From Burkholderiales bacterium (lineage in GTDB: Bacteria > Pseudomonadota > Gammaproteobacteria > Burkholderiales > Burkholderiaceae_C): DNA of 64,000 nt. Numbering within the stretch: the stretch's first letter is position 1; each line of letters begins with the position of its first letter. The notes under the pieces were generated by a model that worked only from the letters and a program-made list of their open reading frames with translations, was not told where the DNA came from and did no database searches. The translations under genes were made by a program, and so were the position numbers. Of the stretch, positions 1 through 8,537 are shown piece by piece. The stretch is from positions 186,001 to 250,000 of the forward strand of contig JAFKGD010000004.1 in NCBI GenBank assembly GCA_017307855.1, in the 5' to 3' direction.

Positions 1-635
1 GGGGTGATGGTGGGCAGGATGACCCGGGTGAACACCTGCAGGCGCGTGGCACCCAGCGAGGTAGCGGCTTCTTCCAGCTCTTTCTCGGTGTCTTCCAGCA
101 CGGGCTGCACCGTGCGCACCACGAACGGCAGGCCGATGAAGATCAGTGCGATCACCACGCCCGCGGGCGTGAAGGCCAGCTTGATGCCCATGGGCTCCAG
201 GTACTGGCCGATCCAGCCATTGCTGGCCAGCAGCGCGGTCAGCGAGATGCCGGCCACGGCGGTGGGCAGCGCGAAGGGCAGGTCCACCAGCGCGTCGACG
301 ATCTTCTTGCCTGGAAAGCTGTAGCGCACCAGCACCCAGGCGATCAGCAGGCCGAAGACGAGGTTGACCAGCGCCGCCAGCAGCGAGGCGCCGAAGGTGA
401 GGCGGTACGACGCCAGTACCCGCGGCGACGTGACGGCCACCCAGAACTGGTCCCAGGTGAGCGTGAAGGTCTTGAAGACCAGCGCCGACAGCGGGATCAG
501 CACGATCAGGCACAGGTAGAAGAGCATGTAGCCGAGCGTGAGGTTGAAGCCGGGCAGCACGCGCCGGGCCCCTCCACGACGGCGCGGCGCCGGGGCCAGA
601 GGGGCCGCAGGCGCCGCAGGATTCGCGGTGTTCAT
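1..635 (-). CDS. cysT: Sulfate/thiosulfate ABC transporter permease CysT (3' end missing)
   Basis: This is an inner-membrane permease of the sulfate/thiosulfate importer, reading leftwards and cut by the window edge; about 211 residues are visible. The N-terminal tail is rich in Pro, Ala and Arg, as in beta-proteobacterial CysT. Several hydrophobic segments follow, beginning LGYMLFYLCLIVLIPLSALV. Near the window edge lies the EAA loop that docks the ATPase CysA (EEAATSLGATRLQVF). The start is the ATG at 633-635. It lies just downstream of sbp on the same strand, so binding protein and permease form one operon, with a hairpin between them. cysW and cysA presumably lie beyond the edge. The family assignment is firm; distinguishing CysT from CysW rests on gene order and the N-terminus. 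Confidence 0.93.
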   Translation of the reverse strand, partial: MNTANPAAPAAPLAPAPRRRGGARRVLPGFNLTLGYMLFYLCLIVLIPLSALVFKTFTLTWDQFWVAVTSPRVLASYRLTFGASLLAALVNLVFGLLIAWVLVRYSFPGKKIVDALVDLPFALPTAVAGISLTALLASNGWIGQYLEPMGIKLAFTPAGVVIALIFIGLPFVVRTVQPVLEDTEKELEEAATSLGATRLQVFTRVILPTIT

Positions 636-662
636 TGGAATACGTTCGCCCGTGAGGACTGC

Positions 663-701
663 AAGGAAAAACGAGCGCCGCCGGGCGGCCGGGCGGCGCT
701 C
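663..701 (-). terminator. Hairpin with T-run between sbp and cysT
   Basis: A perfect 10-bp stem (673-682 with 692-701) has a 9-nt loop and, read on the minus strand, is followed by GTTTTTCC. It sits between the sbp stop and the cysT start. Such a partial terminator would make the binding protein more abundant than the permease, a common arrangement in ABC operons. The stem is seen directly; the attenuating role is inferred. Confidence 0.7.
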
Positions 702-707
702 ACTGGC

Positions 708-1703
708 TTACTTGACGGTGTAGAGCTTGTCGAACTGGCCGCCGTCGTTGAAGTGCACCTTCTGCGCTTCTGACAGCGAACCGAAGTACTTGGCCACGGT
801 GAACTGCTTGAGGGGCTTGAACTGGTTCGAGTACTTCTTCAGCACGGCCTCGTTGCGCGGCCGCAGCGCGTGCTTGGCGGCGATCTCCTGCGCTTCGGGG
901 GAGTAGAGCCAGTCGAGGTAAGCCTTGGCCAGATCGGCCGTGCCCTTCTTGGCGACGGTGCGTTCGACGACAGCCACCGGGTTCTCCGCCGTGACCGACA
1001 CCGACGGGTACACCGCATCGACCTTGCCGGCGCCGAATTCGCGGTCGACCGAGATCACTTCGGATTCGAACGTGATGAGCACGTCGCCGATGTTGCGCTG
1101 CAAGAAGATGCTGGTGGCGTCGCGGCCACCCTTGCCCAGCACGGGCACGTTCTTGAACAGCTTGCCCACGAACTCGGCGGCCTGCGCGTCGGTGCCGCCC
1201 TTCTCGCGCACATAGCCCCAGGCGGCCAGATAGGCGTAGCGGCCGTTGCCGCCCGTCTTGGGGTTGACCACCACGACCTTGACATCGGGGCGGATCAGGT
1301 CGTCCCAGTCCTTGATGTTCTTCGGGTTGCCGTTGCGCACCAGGAACAGCATGGTGGATGTGGTGGGCGAAGCGTCGTTGGGCAAGCGCTTGGCCCAGTC
1401 CTTGGCGACGATGTTGTTGTCGGCCAGGAACTGCACGTCGGTGGTGGTGTTGAACGTGACCACGTCGGCGTCCAGGCCGTCGTTCACCGCGCGCGCCTGG
1501 GCGCTCGAGCCGCCGTGCGCCTGATCCACCTTGATGTCCTTGCCGGTGGTCTTCTTGTAGTTGGCGATGAAGGCGGCGTTGTAGTCCTTGTAGAACTCGC
1601 GCGCCACGTCGTACGAGACGTTGAGCAGGGTCTGCGCCGAGGCGACGCTGCCGGCGGCGAGGACGACGCCCGCCAGGATCGTTTTGATGGTGAAGTTCTT
1701 CAT
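708..1703 (-). CDS. sbp: Periplasmic sulfate-binding protein Sbp
   Basis: This 331-residue periplasmic protein binds sulfate or thiosulfate for the CysTWA importer. A Sec signal peptide ends near residue 23 (VASAQ), followed by the family's opening LLNVSYDVAREFYKDYNAAF. Typical Sbp segments are visible, including the QAHGGSSAQARAV ligand loop and the LYSPEAQEIAAKHALRPRN stretch near the C-terminus. Length is normal. The next gene is cysT. A second Sbp lies at 38963-39979, and the two are clearly paralogous (shared LNVSYD and SHGGS/AHGGS segments). Sulfur-starvation control is likely, but I could not find a convincing site in the short upstream gap, so the promoter may lie further upstream. 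Confidence 0.95.
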   Translation of the reverse strand: MKNFTIKTILAGVVLAAGSVASAQTLLNVSYDVAREFYKDYNAAFIANYKKTTGKDIKVDQAHGGSSAQARAVNDGLDADVVTFNTTTDVQFLADNNIVAKDWAKRLPNDASPTTSTMLFLVRNGNPKNIKDWDDLIRPDVKVVVVNPKTGGNGRYAYLAAWGYVREKGGTDAQAAEFVGKLFKNVPVLGKGGRDATSIFLQRNIGDVLITFESEVISVDREFGAGKVDAVYPSVSVTAENPVAVVERTVAKKGTADLAKAYLDWLYSPEAQEIAAKHALRPRNEAVLKKYSNQFKPLKQFTVAKYFGSLSEAQKVHFNDGGQFDKLYTVK

Positions 1704-1743
1704 GCTCTTCTCTTCCTCAGTGGTGATGTGCCGAAAAAAGGGT

Positions 1744-2283
1744 TCAGGCCGCCAGGGCCGCGTCGCCAGTCAGCGATTGCAGCAGGGCGAGCCCCAGGGG
1801 CCACTCGCCATGGCCCGATTCGATGTTGATGTGTCCTGCGCCGTTGAGCCGCACGAACTCGCTGCCCCAGGCCCGCGCATAGGCGCCCGCCAGCCTCACG
1901 GGGCAATACGGATCGTTGCCGCTGGCCACGACCACGCTGCGGTACGGCAGGGGTGCAAATGGTACAGGCGCGAAGTCCGACAGCACGGCGCGGCGCTCCG
2001 GGTCGGCCGGCGCCACCAGCAGCGCGCCCTGCACCCGCGCCGCCGCCTCGGGGGGCAGGTGGGTGCTGGCGATGCAGCCGAGGCTGTGCGCGGCCAGCAC
2101 CACCGGCCCGTCGACGTCGTCGATCAGCCGGGCCAGCGCATCCACCCAGGCGGAGCGCGAAGGCGTGATCCAGTCGTCCTGCGCCACACGCCGCGCGCCC
2201 GCAATGCGCTCCGCCCACAGGCTCTGCCAGTGGCCGGGGCCGGAATCGCGCCAGCCGGGGACGATGACGACCGTGGGGGTCAT
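1744..2283 (-). CDS. RBBP9/YdeN-family alpha/beta hydrolase
   Basis: This 179-residue cytoplasmic serine hydrolase belongs to the small RBBP9/YdeN family, whose physiological substrates are mostly unknown. It opens with the family's VVIVPGWRDSGPGHWQ segment, which carries the oxyanion-hole region. The nucleophile elbow is AHSLGC (Ser near residue 67). The acid is probably the Asp of GNDPYCP and the base the His of GAGHINIESGHG. It starts only 4 bp after the peroxiredoxin stop, so the two are co-transcribed. This hints at a role alongside peroxide or thiol stress, but that is inference from position only. Confidence 0.88.
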   Translation of the reverse strand: MTPTVVIVPGWRDSGPGHWQSLWAERIAGARRVAQDDWITPSRSAWVDALARLIDDVDGPVVLAAHSLGCIASTHLPPEAAARVQGALLVAPADPERRAVLSDFAPVPFAPLPYRSVVVASGNDPYCPVRLAGAYARAWGSEFVRLNGAGHINIESGHGEWPLGLALLQSLTGDAALAA

Positions 2284-2287
2284 ACGT

Positions 2288-2929
2288 TCACTTGTTGGGC
2301 TGCGGCGTCACGCGCAGGTACGGGCGCACGGCCTTGTAGCCCTTGGGGAAGCGCTGGGCCAGTTCCACCGGATCCTGCAGGCTGGGCAGGATCACGACGT
2401 CGTCGCCGTCCTTCCAGTCGGCTGGCGTGGCGACCTTGTGGCTGTCAGTCAACTGCAGCGAATCGATCACGCGCAGCAGTTCGTCGAAGTTGCGGCCGGT
2501 GCTGGCGGGATAGGTGAGCGTCGCACGCACCGTTTTCTTCGGGTCGATGAAGAACACGCTGCGCACAGTGGCGGTGGTGGAAGCGTTGGGGTGGATCAGG
2601 TCGTACAGAGCCGACACCTTGCGGTCGGCATCGGCCAGGATCGGGAAATCGACCTTCGTCTTCTGCGTGTCGTTGATGTCGGCGATCCACTCGGTGTGCT
2701 TGGTGGCCGGATCGACGCTGATGGCGATCGGCTTGACGCCGCGCTTGGCGAATTCGCCCGACAGCGCCGCCGTGCGGCCCAGCTCGGTGGTGCACACGGG
2801 CGTGAAGTCGGCGGGGTGCGAGAACAGCACCACCCACGAATCGCCGGCCCAGGCGTGGAACGAGATCGGACCGATGGACGAATCCTGCTGGAAATCGGGG
2901 GCGGTGTCGCCGAGACGGAGGGTGGCCAT
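2288..2929 (-). CDS. 1-Cys peroxiredoxin (Prx6/AhpC-TSA family)
   Basis: This 213-residue peroxidase reduces hydroperoxides through a single catalytic cysteine. The peroxidatic Cys46 is in HPADFTPVCTTE, and the long C-terminal half with YPASTGRNFDELLRVIDSLQ is typical of Prx6-type 1-Cys enzymes. The frame is open further upstream, but the start was set at the ATG at 2927-2929 because family members begin MATLRLGDTAPDF there. It shares an operon with the hydrolase at 1744-2283. A 15-nt motif 57 bp upstream is nearly identical to one upstream of metQ at 33217-34011, suggesting sulfur-linked control. Peroxiredoxins of this type often sit in sulfonate/sulfur clusters. Confidence 0.92.
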   Translation of the reverse strand: MATLRLGDTAPDFQQDSSIGPISFHAWAGDSWVVLFSHPADFTPVCTTELGRTAALSGEFAKRGVKPIAISVDPATKHTEWIADINDTQKTKVDFPILADADRKVSALYDLIHPNASTTATVRSVFFIDPKKTVRATLTYPASTGRNFDELLRVIDSLQLTDSHKVATPADWKDGDDVVILPSLQDPVELAQRFPKGYKAVRPYLRVTPQPNK

Positions 2930-2985
2930 GGATCGCTTTCCGGAACTGATTGGAGGTCTGGATTCTGGAACGCACCCGCGCCGCG

Positions 2986-3000
2986 ACCAACGAATATGTT
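2986..3000 (-). promoter_or_regulatory. Candidate sulfur-responsive upstream motif of the peroxiredoxin operon
   Basis: On the minus strand this reads AACATATTCGTTGGT and lies 57 bp from the peroxiredoxin start. The copy at 34066-34080 (AACGTATTCGTTGGT) differs at one base and lies 55 bp from metQ. The shared sequence and spacing suggest a common activator site or promoter element. Which protein binds is not known; CysB or a CysB-like sulfur regulator is a guess. Confidence 0.4.
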
Positions 3001-3069
3001 CTTCTATGCATATATCTTTCGAAACGCATAACCAGAACATCTGAACGCCCCCCCGGCGTCAGGTCCGCC

Positions 3070-3981
3070 TCAAGCGACGAACGTCTCGCCCTTGAGGTGT
3101 TCGCCGAGGAAATCGAGGAAGCTGCGGATCGCCGGCACCAGCCCGCGCCGCGATGGGAAGACGGCATGCACCATCCCTTCCGGACTGCGCCAGTCGGGCA
3201 GCAGCGGCACCAGCAGCCCGGATTCCAGCGCCTCGCGGCACAGGTAGTCGGGCAGGACACCGGCCCCCGTGCCGGCAATCACCGCCGTCTGCACCGTGAG
3301 CAGGTCATCGGCCACCAGGCGTGGCCGATGAACGACCACCCGCTCGGCGCCGAACGCATCGATCAGGCGCCACGACGCCTGGCCGTCGTTCACCGACATG
3401 GCCACGGTATCCAGCCGCGACAGATCGTCCGGCGACGCGGGCGCGCCGCCCTGCCGGGCCAGCAGCGCCGGGCTCGCCACCAGTCGGGGGCACGAGCGCC
3501 CCAGCTGCTTGATCACGAGGCTGCCGCTGGATTCCAGGGTCGGCCGCACCCGCAGTGCCACATCGACCCCCTCTTCCACCAGGTCGATCACGCGGTTGGT
3601 CACCAGCATTTCCACCCGTACCTGCGGATACAGCGCCATGAAGCGGGCCACCAGCTCGCCCACGCCGGTCTGCGCCAGGGTGACCGGGCAGGCGATGCGG
3701 ATGGTGCCGCGCGGCGCCGTCTGCACCTGGGCTGCGGCCTGCTCGGCCGCCCGCGCCGCTTCGCGCATCACCAGGCAGTGGCGCAGGAACTGCTCGCCCA
3801 CCTCGGTCAGCGACAGCTTGCGCGTGGTTCGCTGCAACAGCCGCACGCCCAGGCGCTGCTCCAGCTCGGCCACGCGGCGCGACAGGCGTGATTTCGGAAT
3901 GCCCAAGGCCCGGCTGGCGGCAGCGAAACCGCCGCGCTCCACCACCTCGGTAAAGAACAGCATGTCGTTCAGATCCTGCAT
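3070..3981 (-). CDS. LysR-family transcriptional regulator (azoreductase-linked)
   Basis: This 303-residue LysR-type regulator has an N-terminal winged helix-turn-helix ([20 protein letters not shown], then [18 protein letters not shown]) and a C-terminal effector-binding domain. An upstream in-frame ATG would add six residues; the start used (ATG ending at 3981) matches the family's usual MxDLNDM opening. It is transcribed away from the FMN azoreductase at 4170, the classic arrangement for a LysR regulator controlling its neighbour and itself. It belongs to the PA2758/DsdC-like group common beside quinone or azo reductases, so a quinone or electrophile ligand is plausible but unproven. Confidence 0.9.
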   Translation of the reverse strand: MQDLNDMLFFTEVVERGGFAAASRALGIPKSRLSRRVAELEQRLGVRLLQRTTRKLSLTEVGEQFLRHCLVMREAARAAEQAAAQVQTAPRGTIRIACPVTLAQTGVGELVARFMALYPQVRVEMLVTNRVIDLVEEGVDVALRVRPTLESSGSLVIKQLGRSCPRLVASPALLARQGGAPASPDDLSRLDTVAMSVNDGQASWRLIDAFGAERVVVHRPRLVADDLLTVQTAVIAGTGAGVLPDYLCREALESGLLVPLLPDWRSPEGMVHAVFPSRRGLVPAIRSFLDFLGEHLKGETFVA

Positions 3982-4169
3982 CGTTAAGCCCCTCGTCACA
4001 ACACATTGACAGGTTGACTCGGCAAAAAAATCGCCGAAATGGCGCAGATTGTCCCATCAACAGAACGATCCATCGTGCGATCGGCGACTTATCGAAGCCC
4101 TCTCTCGGCGTCACCATCACTGCATCGCCGCAAAACAGGCGGCGCCTGACCCCCCAAGGAACCCACATC

Positions 4170-4784
4170 ATGAAACTGCTTCACGTCGACTCCAGCGTTC
4201 TCGCCGCCAATTCCGTCTCCCGTCAACTCACGGCCCGCATCGTGGCGCAGTGGCAAGCCACCCATCCCGGCACCACGGTCGAATACCTGGACCTGGGTGC
4301 CAATGCCCCGGCGCACTTCGGCCCCGAATCGCTGGGCTACCGCCTGGGCATCGATGCCTCTCAGCTGACCGAAGCTCAAAAGCGCGAGAACGCCGTGACC
4401 GATGCCTTCCTCACGCAGTTCCTCGCGGCCGACGTGATCGTGGTGGGTGCGCCGCTCTACAACTTCACCATCCCCAGCCAGCTCAAGGCCTGGATCGACC
4501 GTCTGGCCCAGGCCGGCCGTACCTTCAAGTACACCGAGACCGGCCCCGTGGGCCTGGCCGGCGGCAAGACGGTGATCGTGGCCTCGAGCCGCGGCGGCAT
4601 CTATTCCACCTCCGACGCCGGGCAGGCGGCCGAACACCAGGAGAGCTACCTCAAGGTGGTGTTCGGCTTCTTCGGCATCACCGACGTGCGCTTCGTGCGT
4701 GCCGAAGGCGTGGGTCTGGGCGAAGCCAGCAAGACCGCCGCGCTGGCGACGGCAGAGCAGCAGATCGTGGCCGAAGCTGCCTGA
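4170..4784 (+). CDS. azoR: FMN-dependent NADH:quinone/azo reductase AzoR
   Basis: This 204-residue flavodoxin-fold enzyme uses NADH and FMN to reduce azo dyes and, more probably in the cell, quinones to hydroquinones without semiquinone release. The FMN phosphate loop is the N-terminal [15 protein letters not shown]. The [19 protein letters not shown] segment is the hallmark of AzoR, and SSRGGIY follows the flavin. The open frame runs further upstream, but the ATG at 4170 gives the normal length and the family's MKLLHVDSS start. It is divergent from the LysR regulator at 3070-3981, which probably controls it. Confidence 0.93.
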   Translation: MKLLHVDSSVLAANSVSRQLTARIVAQWQATHPGTTVEYLDLGANAPAHFGPESLGYRLGIDASQLTEAQKRENAVTDAFLTQFLAADVIVVGAPLYNFTIPSQLKAWIDRLAQAGRTFKYTETGPVGLAGGKTVIVASSRGGIYSTSDAGQAAEHQESYLKVVFGFFGITDVRFVRAEGVGLGEASKTAALATAEQQIVAEAA

Positions 4785-4843
4785 TTCGGATGACGGCGCA
4801 GCACTGCGCCTCCGAGCCGTGCGCGCCAGACGGGATTCAGCAG

Positions 4844-4871
4844 AGTTGGCGGACATCAACGTCCGCCAACT
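4844..4871 (+). promoter_or_regulatory. Perfect 11-bp hairpin abutting the start codon at 4875
   Basis: Bases 4844-4854 pair perfectly with 4861-4871 across a 6-nt loop, and the ATG begins four bases later. There is no T-run on either side and no Shine-Dalgarno-like sequence between the stem and the ATG. It could be an azoR transcription end, a protein-binding site or a translational block on the next gene; the sequence alone does not decide. Confidence 0.5.
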
Positions 4872-4874
4872 GCC

Positions 4875-6080
4875 ATGACCAACGTCAACTCAGCACTTTC
4901 CGACTATCGCACCAGCTACGACCCCACCAGTGCGCCCGTCCCCGTCAACGCGAACGCCCGGCAGGAACCCCTGCACCCGGCCCTGAGCACCCCCTTCTGG
5001 GTCACACAGCTGAATTCGAAACGCGCGTATGAGCCCTTCGCGGCCAGCAGGGACCTTCAACACATCGAGGCAACTCTGCGCGACGCCCAAGCGCCATGGG
5101 CCCGGCTAAAAGCGCCCCGGATCGCAGCGGCCATGCTGAGCTACTGCCAACAAGCCGGAATGCCCCAGGAGCACGCGCATTACACACTGCAACGCTTCCT
5201 CGACCACGGTCTGCCCCGCCTGCAGACTATCAACGGAACAGGCGTTCTATCGCGTCTGGTGGAAGAGGCGCTGGATCAAACCAACTCGCGCTTTGGCACC
5301 GCATATCAACACACCCCGTTCGAACCGGCGGAGTCTTCCGAAATTACGCTGGGGCTGCTGGAAACCGCACTGATCCTGGCCCTGGCGGTATTCGCCGCAG
5401 TGCTTTCTCCGTTCGTGCAGTCGGCAATTTCACAGCTAATGCAGGCGGTGACTTCCTGGCGGATGCAGGCGGAAGAAGACCAAGCGATTCACCCGCAGTT
5501 CCAGAATGCGCCGTTGTATCCCAACAGGCTGCCCTATCTCGACCAGCGAAGTGCGGCGTCTGGCGGTCGCCGGCACTACAACACGCCGCTACGGAATCTG
5601 CCCGGAGTCCACGTGCTGACGTCGTCCGCGGGCAGGGACGTCCTGATTCCGGGCACGAAGTACATCTTTGCCGTACTGCCCAGCGGAGGAATTGCTATGG
5701 CGCCAGAACTCATCGCCACGGCAAACGGATACGGGCATCCGGAGATGGCAAGACACGGCAAGCTGGGCGCCGCCGGAGAATTCATGGTCGATGAGGACGG
5801 CACCATCACGCAAGGAGACAACGTGTCGGGGCACTACCTGACAGATCACCCCGCTCAGTCCTATCTGGATCCCGATGATTGCAACTTCAAACCGCCACGG
5901 CCCAACGATTCCTTGAAGGTGGCGGAAGAAGCGTTTGCCCGCCTGGGCGTCCCTTCACGGCCAGGAGCCTGGGCGCCAGGCACCAGCAGCACCGGCGCAC
6001 AGGTTGCCAAGGCGCTCTGCGAGGAGGAGCTTCAATTGCGCAAAGAAGCCGAAGAGGACAGGAGGGCCGGGCGTCCGTAG
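4875..6080 (+). CDS. Orphan protein with toxin-like C-terminal motif
   Basis: I do not recognise the 401-residue protein as a whole. Residues 155-188 form one long hydrophobic segment (LETALILALAVFAAVLSPFV). Residues about 252-325 carry the string GTKYIFAVLPSGGIAMAP, then GHPEMARHGKLGAAGEFMV, then DNVSGHYLTDH. This resembles a region I have seen in C-terminal parts of secreted or polymorphic toxins and effectors, where an 'aaGE...G...SGHY' pattern recurs. There is no signal peptide. Base composition is a little lower in GC than the neighbours. The gene stands alone between azoR and a convergent FMN reductase, and no immunity gene is evident. Effector status is an inference. Confidence 0.6.
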   Translation: MTNVNSALSDYRTSYDPTSAPVPVNANARQEPLHPALSTPFWVTQLNSKRAYEPFAASRDLQHIEATLRDAQAPWARLKAPRIAAAMLSYCQQAGMPQEHAHYTLQRFLDHGLPRLQTINGTGVLSRLVEEALDQTNSRFGTAYQHTPFEPAESSEITLGLLETALILALAVFAAVLSPFVQSAISQLMQAVTSWRMQAEEDQAIHPQFQNAPLYPNRLPYLDQRSAASGGRRHYNTPLRNLPGVHVLTSSAGRDVLIPGTKYIFAVLPSGGIAMAPELIATANGYGHPEMARHGKLGAAGEFMVDEDGTITQGDNVSGHYLTDHPAQSYLDPDDCNFKPPRPNDSLKVAEEAFARLGVPSRPGAWAPGTSSTGAQVAKALCEEELQLRKEAEEDRRAGRP

Positions 6081-6115
6081 CGCGACAAACGCCGCACGGC
6101 CGTCCGGCCCGCAGC

Positions 6116-6679
6116 TCAGCCGTTGTGCGTCTTCACCCAGGCCACGTACTTGTCGACCCAGGTCTGCAGGAACTTCTTCGTGTCCTCGGCGCCAATCTCG
6201 CCGTTGTCGCCGAACAGGCCTTCCTTGTTCTGGATGAACGCCTCGGGCTGGCCCAGCGTGGGCACATCCAGGTAGGCCAGGATGTTGCGCAGGTGTTGCT
6301 GCGCCAGCGACGTGCCGATGGCACCCACCGAGACGCCGATCACGCCCGCCGGCTTGCCGCCCCACACGCTCTGGCCATAGGGGCGCGAGGCGTGGTCGAT
6401 GGCGTTCTTGAGCACGCCGGGAATCGAGCGGTTGTACTCGGGCGTGACGAACAGCAGGCCCTGCGCGGCGGAGATCTCGGCCTTCAGGCGCTTGACGGAC
6501 TCGGCCGGCTTGCCGTCGTCGTCCTGGTTGTAGAGCGGCAGGTCGTCGATGCGCACATGCTCGAAGCTGAAGCCGGCCGGCGCCAGCTTGGCCAGCGCCA
6601 GCGCGAGCTTGCGGTTGAACGAATCCTTGCGGAGGCTGCCGACGATGACGGCGATGCGGGTCTGGGGAGATTGGCTCAT
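6116..6679 (-). CDS. NADPH-dependent FMN reductase (ChrR/YieF-like)
   Basis: This 187-residue flavodoxin-fold oxidoreductase belongs to the NADPH_dep_FMN_red family, whose characterised members reduce quinones and chromate. The FMN phosphate loop is IVGSLRKDSFNRKLA and the second flavin contact is the TPEYNRSIPGVLKNAIDH motif, both typical of ChrR/YieF. The frame is open upstream, but the ATG ending at 6679 places the fold's first strand correctly. It stands between the convergent orphan gene and a co-directional MarR gene. SsuE-type flavin reductases share the fold; no SsuD monooxygenase is nearby, so a quinone reductase role is favoured. Confidence 0.9.
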   Translation of the reverse strand: MSQSPQTRIAVIVGSLRKDSFNRKLALALAKLAPAGFSFEHVRIDDLPLYNQDDDGKPAESVKRLKAEISAAQGLLFVTPEYNRSIPGVLKNAIDHASRPYGQSVWGGKPAGVIGVSVGAIGTSLAQQHLRNILAYLDVPTLGQPEAFIQNKEGLFGDNGEIGAEDTKKFLQTWVDKYVAWVKTHNG

Positions 6680-6855
6680 GCGAAACACTCCTGTCCTGGT
6701 GTGTGTGAAAGCCCGAGGGGCCGAGCGCTGCCAGCCATTATGAAAGCGCACCGGGCGTCGTGCAGCCGTTGCATCAACCAGATACGGCGCGGCACGATCG
6801 GTAGCCTTTCGCTCTCGTCGCCGAGACGCGCTGGCAGCCCGTCAGTGGCCCGCCG

Positions 6856-7395
6856 TCAACGCGCGCCAGCGCGCTCCTGCAGTGCCGGGCCACCACCCCG
6901 GCGCCGGTTGGCCTTGGGCAGATCGGCATGCGTGAGCACCATCGCGTCGGCCCGCGCCTGCAGCGTGCCGAGCACCGCGTCGAGTTGCCGCAGTTCGGCC
7001 ACCGCCAGCGGGCCGAGCAGTTCCTGGTTGATCTCGCGCACCAGCGGAAAGAGCTCGTCGTGCAGCGCGTGCCCTTGCGGCGTGAGGACCACCACGGCCT
7101 GGCGGCGGTCGCCGGTGCCCTTGCTGCGCGCGACGAGTTTCTTGGCGACCAGCGAGGTGATCGCGCGCGAAGTGCGCGCCCGGTCCAGCTGGATGCGCTC
7201 GGCCAGGCGCGAGGGCTGCATCTCGCCATCCCGCGCCAGCATCACGATGAGGCGCCACTCGCGCCGCGTGATGCCGAAGCGCCCTTCGCACAGGCGGATC
7301 ACCGGCGCACTGGCCGCCGCCATCAACCGCGCGATGCGGTAGAGCAGCAGGTCGTCCAGCGCTTGCGGATGGCTCAGGCGGTCGGCTCGATCCAT
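6856..7395 (-). CDS. MarR-family transcriptional repressor
   Basis: This 179-residue dimeric winged-helix regulator shows the MarR wHTH core (ITRREWRLIVMLARDGEMQP, then LDRARTSRAITSLVAKKLV and GDRRQAVVVLTPQG with the wing). The start was set at the ATG ending at 7395 because this leaves the operator at 7422-7437 free in the intergenic region. The gene is divergent from a Bug binding protein and a sulfatase, which it probably represses together with itself. The ligand is likely an aromatic or a sulfate ester imported by that pair, by analogy with other MarR proteins. Confidence 0.9.
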   Translation of the reverse strand: MDRADRLSHPQALDDLLLYRIARLMAAASAPVIRLCEGRFGITRREWRLIVMLARDGEMQPSRLAERIQLDRARTSRAITSLVAKKLVARSKGTGDRRQAVVVLTPQGHALHDELFPLVREINQELLGPLAVAELRQLDAVLGTLQARADAMVLTHADLPKANRRRGGGPALQERAGAR

Positions 7396-7421
7396 GCTCG
7401 GGTTAGTACGGTGAATGATTG

Positions 7422-7437
7422 ATTTGATCAATCAAAT
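7422..7437. promoter_or_regulatory. Candidate MarR operator
   Basis: A perfect inverted repeat, ATTTGAT-CA-ATCAAAT, lies in the 137-bp gap between the divergent MarR gene (start at 7395) and the Bug gene (start at 7533). An AT-rich 7+2+7 dyad in GC-rich DNA at this place is what a MarR dimer usually binds. The dyad is observed; binding is inferred. Confidence 0.65.
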
Positions 7438-7532
7438 GGCGGGCGCCTAGAGTACCGCAACGTCCCCCGGGAAGGACGCCGCACAGGACAAGCCACGGGC
7501 CTGGCTCGACGCATGACACAAGGAGACTCACC

Positions 7533-8531
7533 ATGACCGCACTTCGTCCGGGGCAGCGCATGCTGCCCGCCGCCCTCGCCTTCACGCTGGCCTCGCTGCC
7601 CGCCTTCTCGCAGGCCCAGCAGGCGCAGCCCGCCACCTGGCCCGCCAAGCCGGTGAAGATCCTCGTGGGCTCGCCCCCCGGCGGGCCTTCGGACATCACG
7701 GCGCGCGTGTTCGGCGAAGCGCTGCAGCGGCGCACCAGCCAGCCCGCCGTGGTGGAAAACCGCCCCGGTGTAGGCAACAACCTGGCGGCCGGCGTGGCGG
7801 CCAAGGCCGAGCCCGATGGCTACACGCTGGTGCTCAGCCCCGACACGGTGGTCACCGTCAATCCGCTCATCTACAAGAACCAGAACTTCGATGCGCGCGA
7901 AGACCTGGTGTCCGCCACCATCCTCACGAGCTTCACGCAGATGCTGGTGTGCAACCCGGCCACCGGCGTGAAGACGGCCGCCGAGCTGGTTGCCAAGTCG
8001 AAGGCCACGCGCATCACCTACGGCTCGGGCGGCGCGGGCGTGCCCGGCCACCTGGCGGCCGAGATGTTCATCCAGACCTCGGGCGCGAAGATGGAACACG
8101 TGCCCTACCGCGGCCCCGCGCCGGCCACGCTGGCCGTGCTCTCGGGCGAGGTGAATTGCGGCTTCCTGGCCACGCCGACGGTCATGCAGCACGTGAAGGC
8201 CGGCAAGCTCACGGCGCTGGCCGTGTCGTCGGGCACGCCTTCGCCACTGGCGCCCGATGTGCCCACGCTGGCCCAGGCGCTGAATCAGCCCGGCCTGGAC
8301 GTGAGCTTCCGCCTCGTGCTGCAGACGGCCAAGGGCACGCCCCCCGCCGCCATCGCCGGCATCGAGCGCCTGGCCGCAGACATCATGAAAGACCCCGAGG
8401 TGCGCACCAAGCTCCAGGCCTCCGACCTGGTGGCGCTGGGCACGACACATACGCAGGCCACCCAGACCATGCAGGCCGAGATCGCGCGCTGGGAGCCCCT
8501 GGTGAAGAAACTGGATCTGAAAGCAGACTGA
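7533..8531 (+). CDS. Bug/TctC-family periplasmic binding protein (sulfatase-linked)
   Basis: This 332-residue Bug-type solute receptor binds small carboxylates or aromatic acids in the periplasm. A signal peptide ends after FSQAQ near residue 29. The family marks follow: WPAKPVKILVGSPPGG with the ligand-gripping glycine loop, AKAEPDGYTLVLSPDTV, and GAGVPGHLAAEMFIQTSG ahead of the HVPYRG motif. Only 6 bp separate it from the downstream sulfatase, so they are co-transcribed from the promoter next to the MarR operator. No TctA/TctB membrane genes are in the window. It may therefore use a distant transporter or act in sensing. Confidence 0.92.
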   Translation: MTALRPGQRMLPAALAFTLASLPAFSQAQQAQPATWPAKPVKILVGSPPGGPSDITARVFGEALQRRTSQPAVVENRPGVGNNLAAGVAAKAEPDGYTLVLSPDTVVTVNPLIYKNQNFDAREDLVSATILTSFTQMLVCNPATGVKTAAELVAKSKATRITYGSGGAGVPGHLAAEMFIQTSGAKMEHVPYRGPAPATLAVLSGEVNCGFLATPTVMQHVKAGKLTALAVSSGTPSPLAPDVPTLAQALNQPGLDVSFRLVLQTAKGTPPAAIAGIERLAADIMKDPEVRTKLQASDLVALGTTHTQATQTMQAEIARWEPLVKKLDLKAD

Positions 8532-8537
8532 GAGCGA

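Noticed and set aside
870-1829. Long open frame on the plus strand opposite sbp
   Set aside because: It is the antisense shadow of the sbp gene; the protein is rich in Arg, His and Val with no recognisable sequence.
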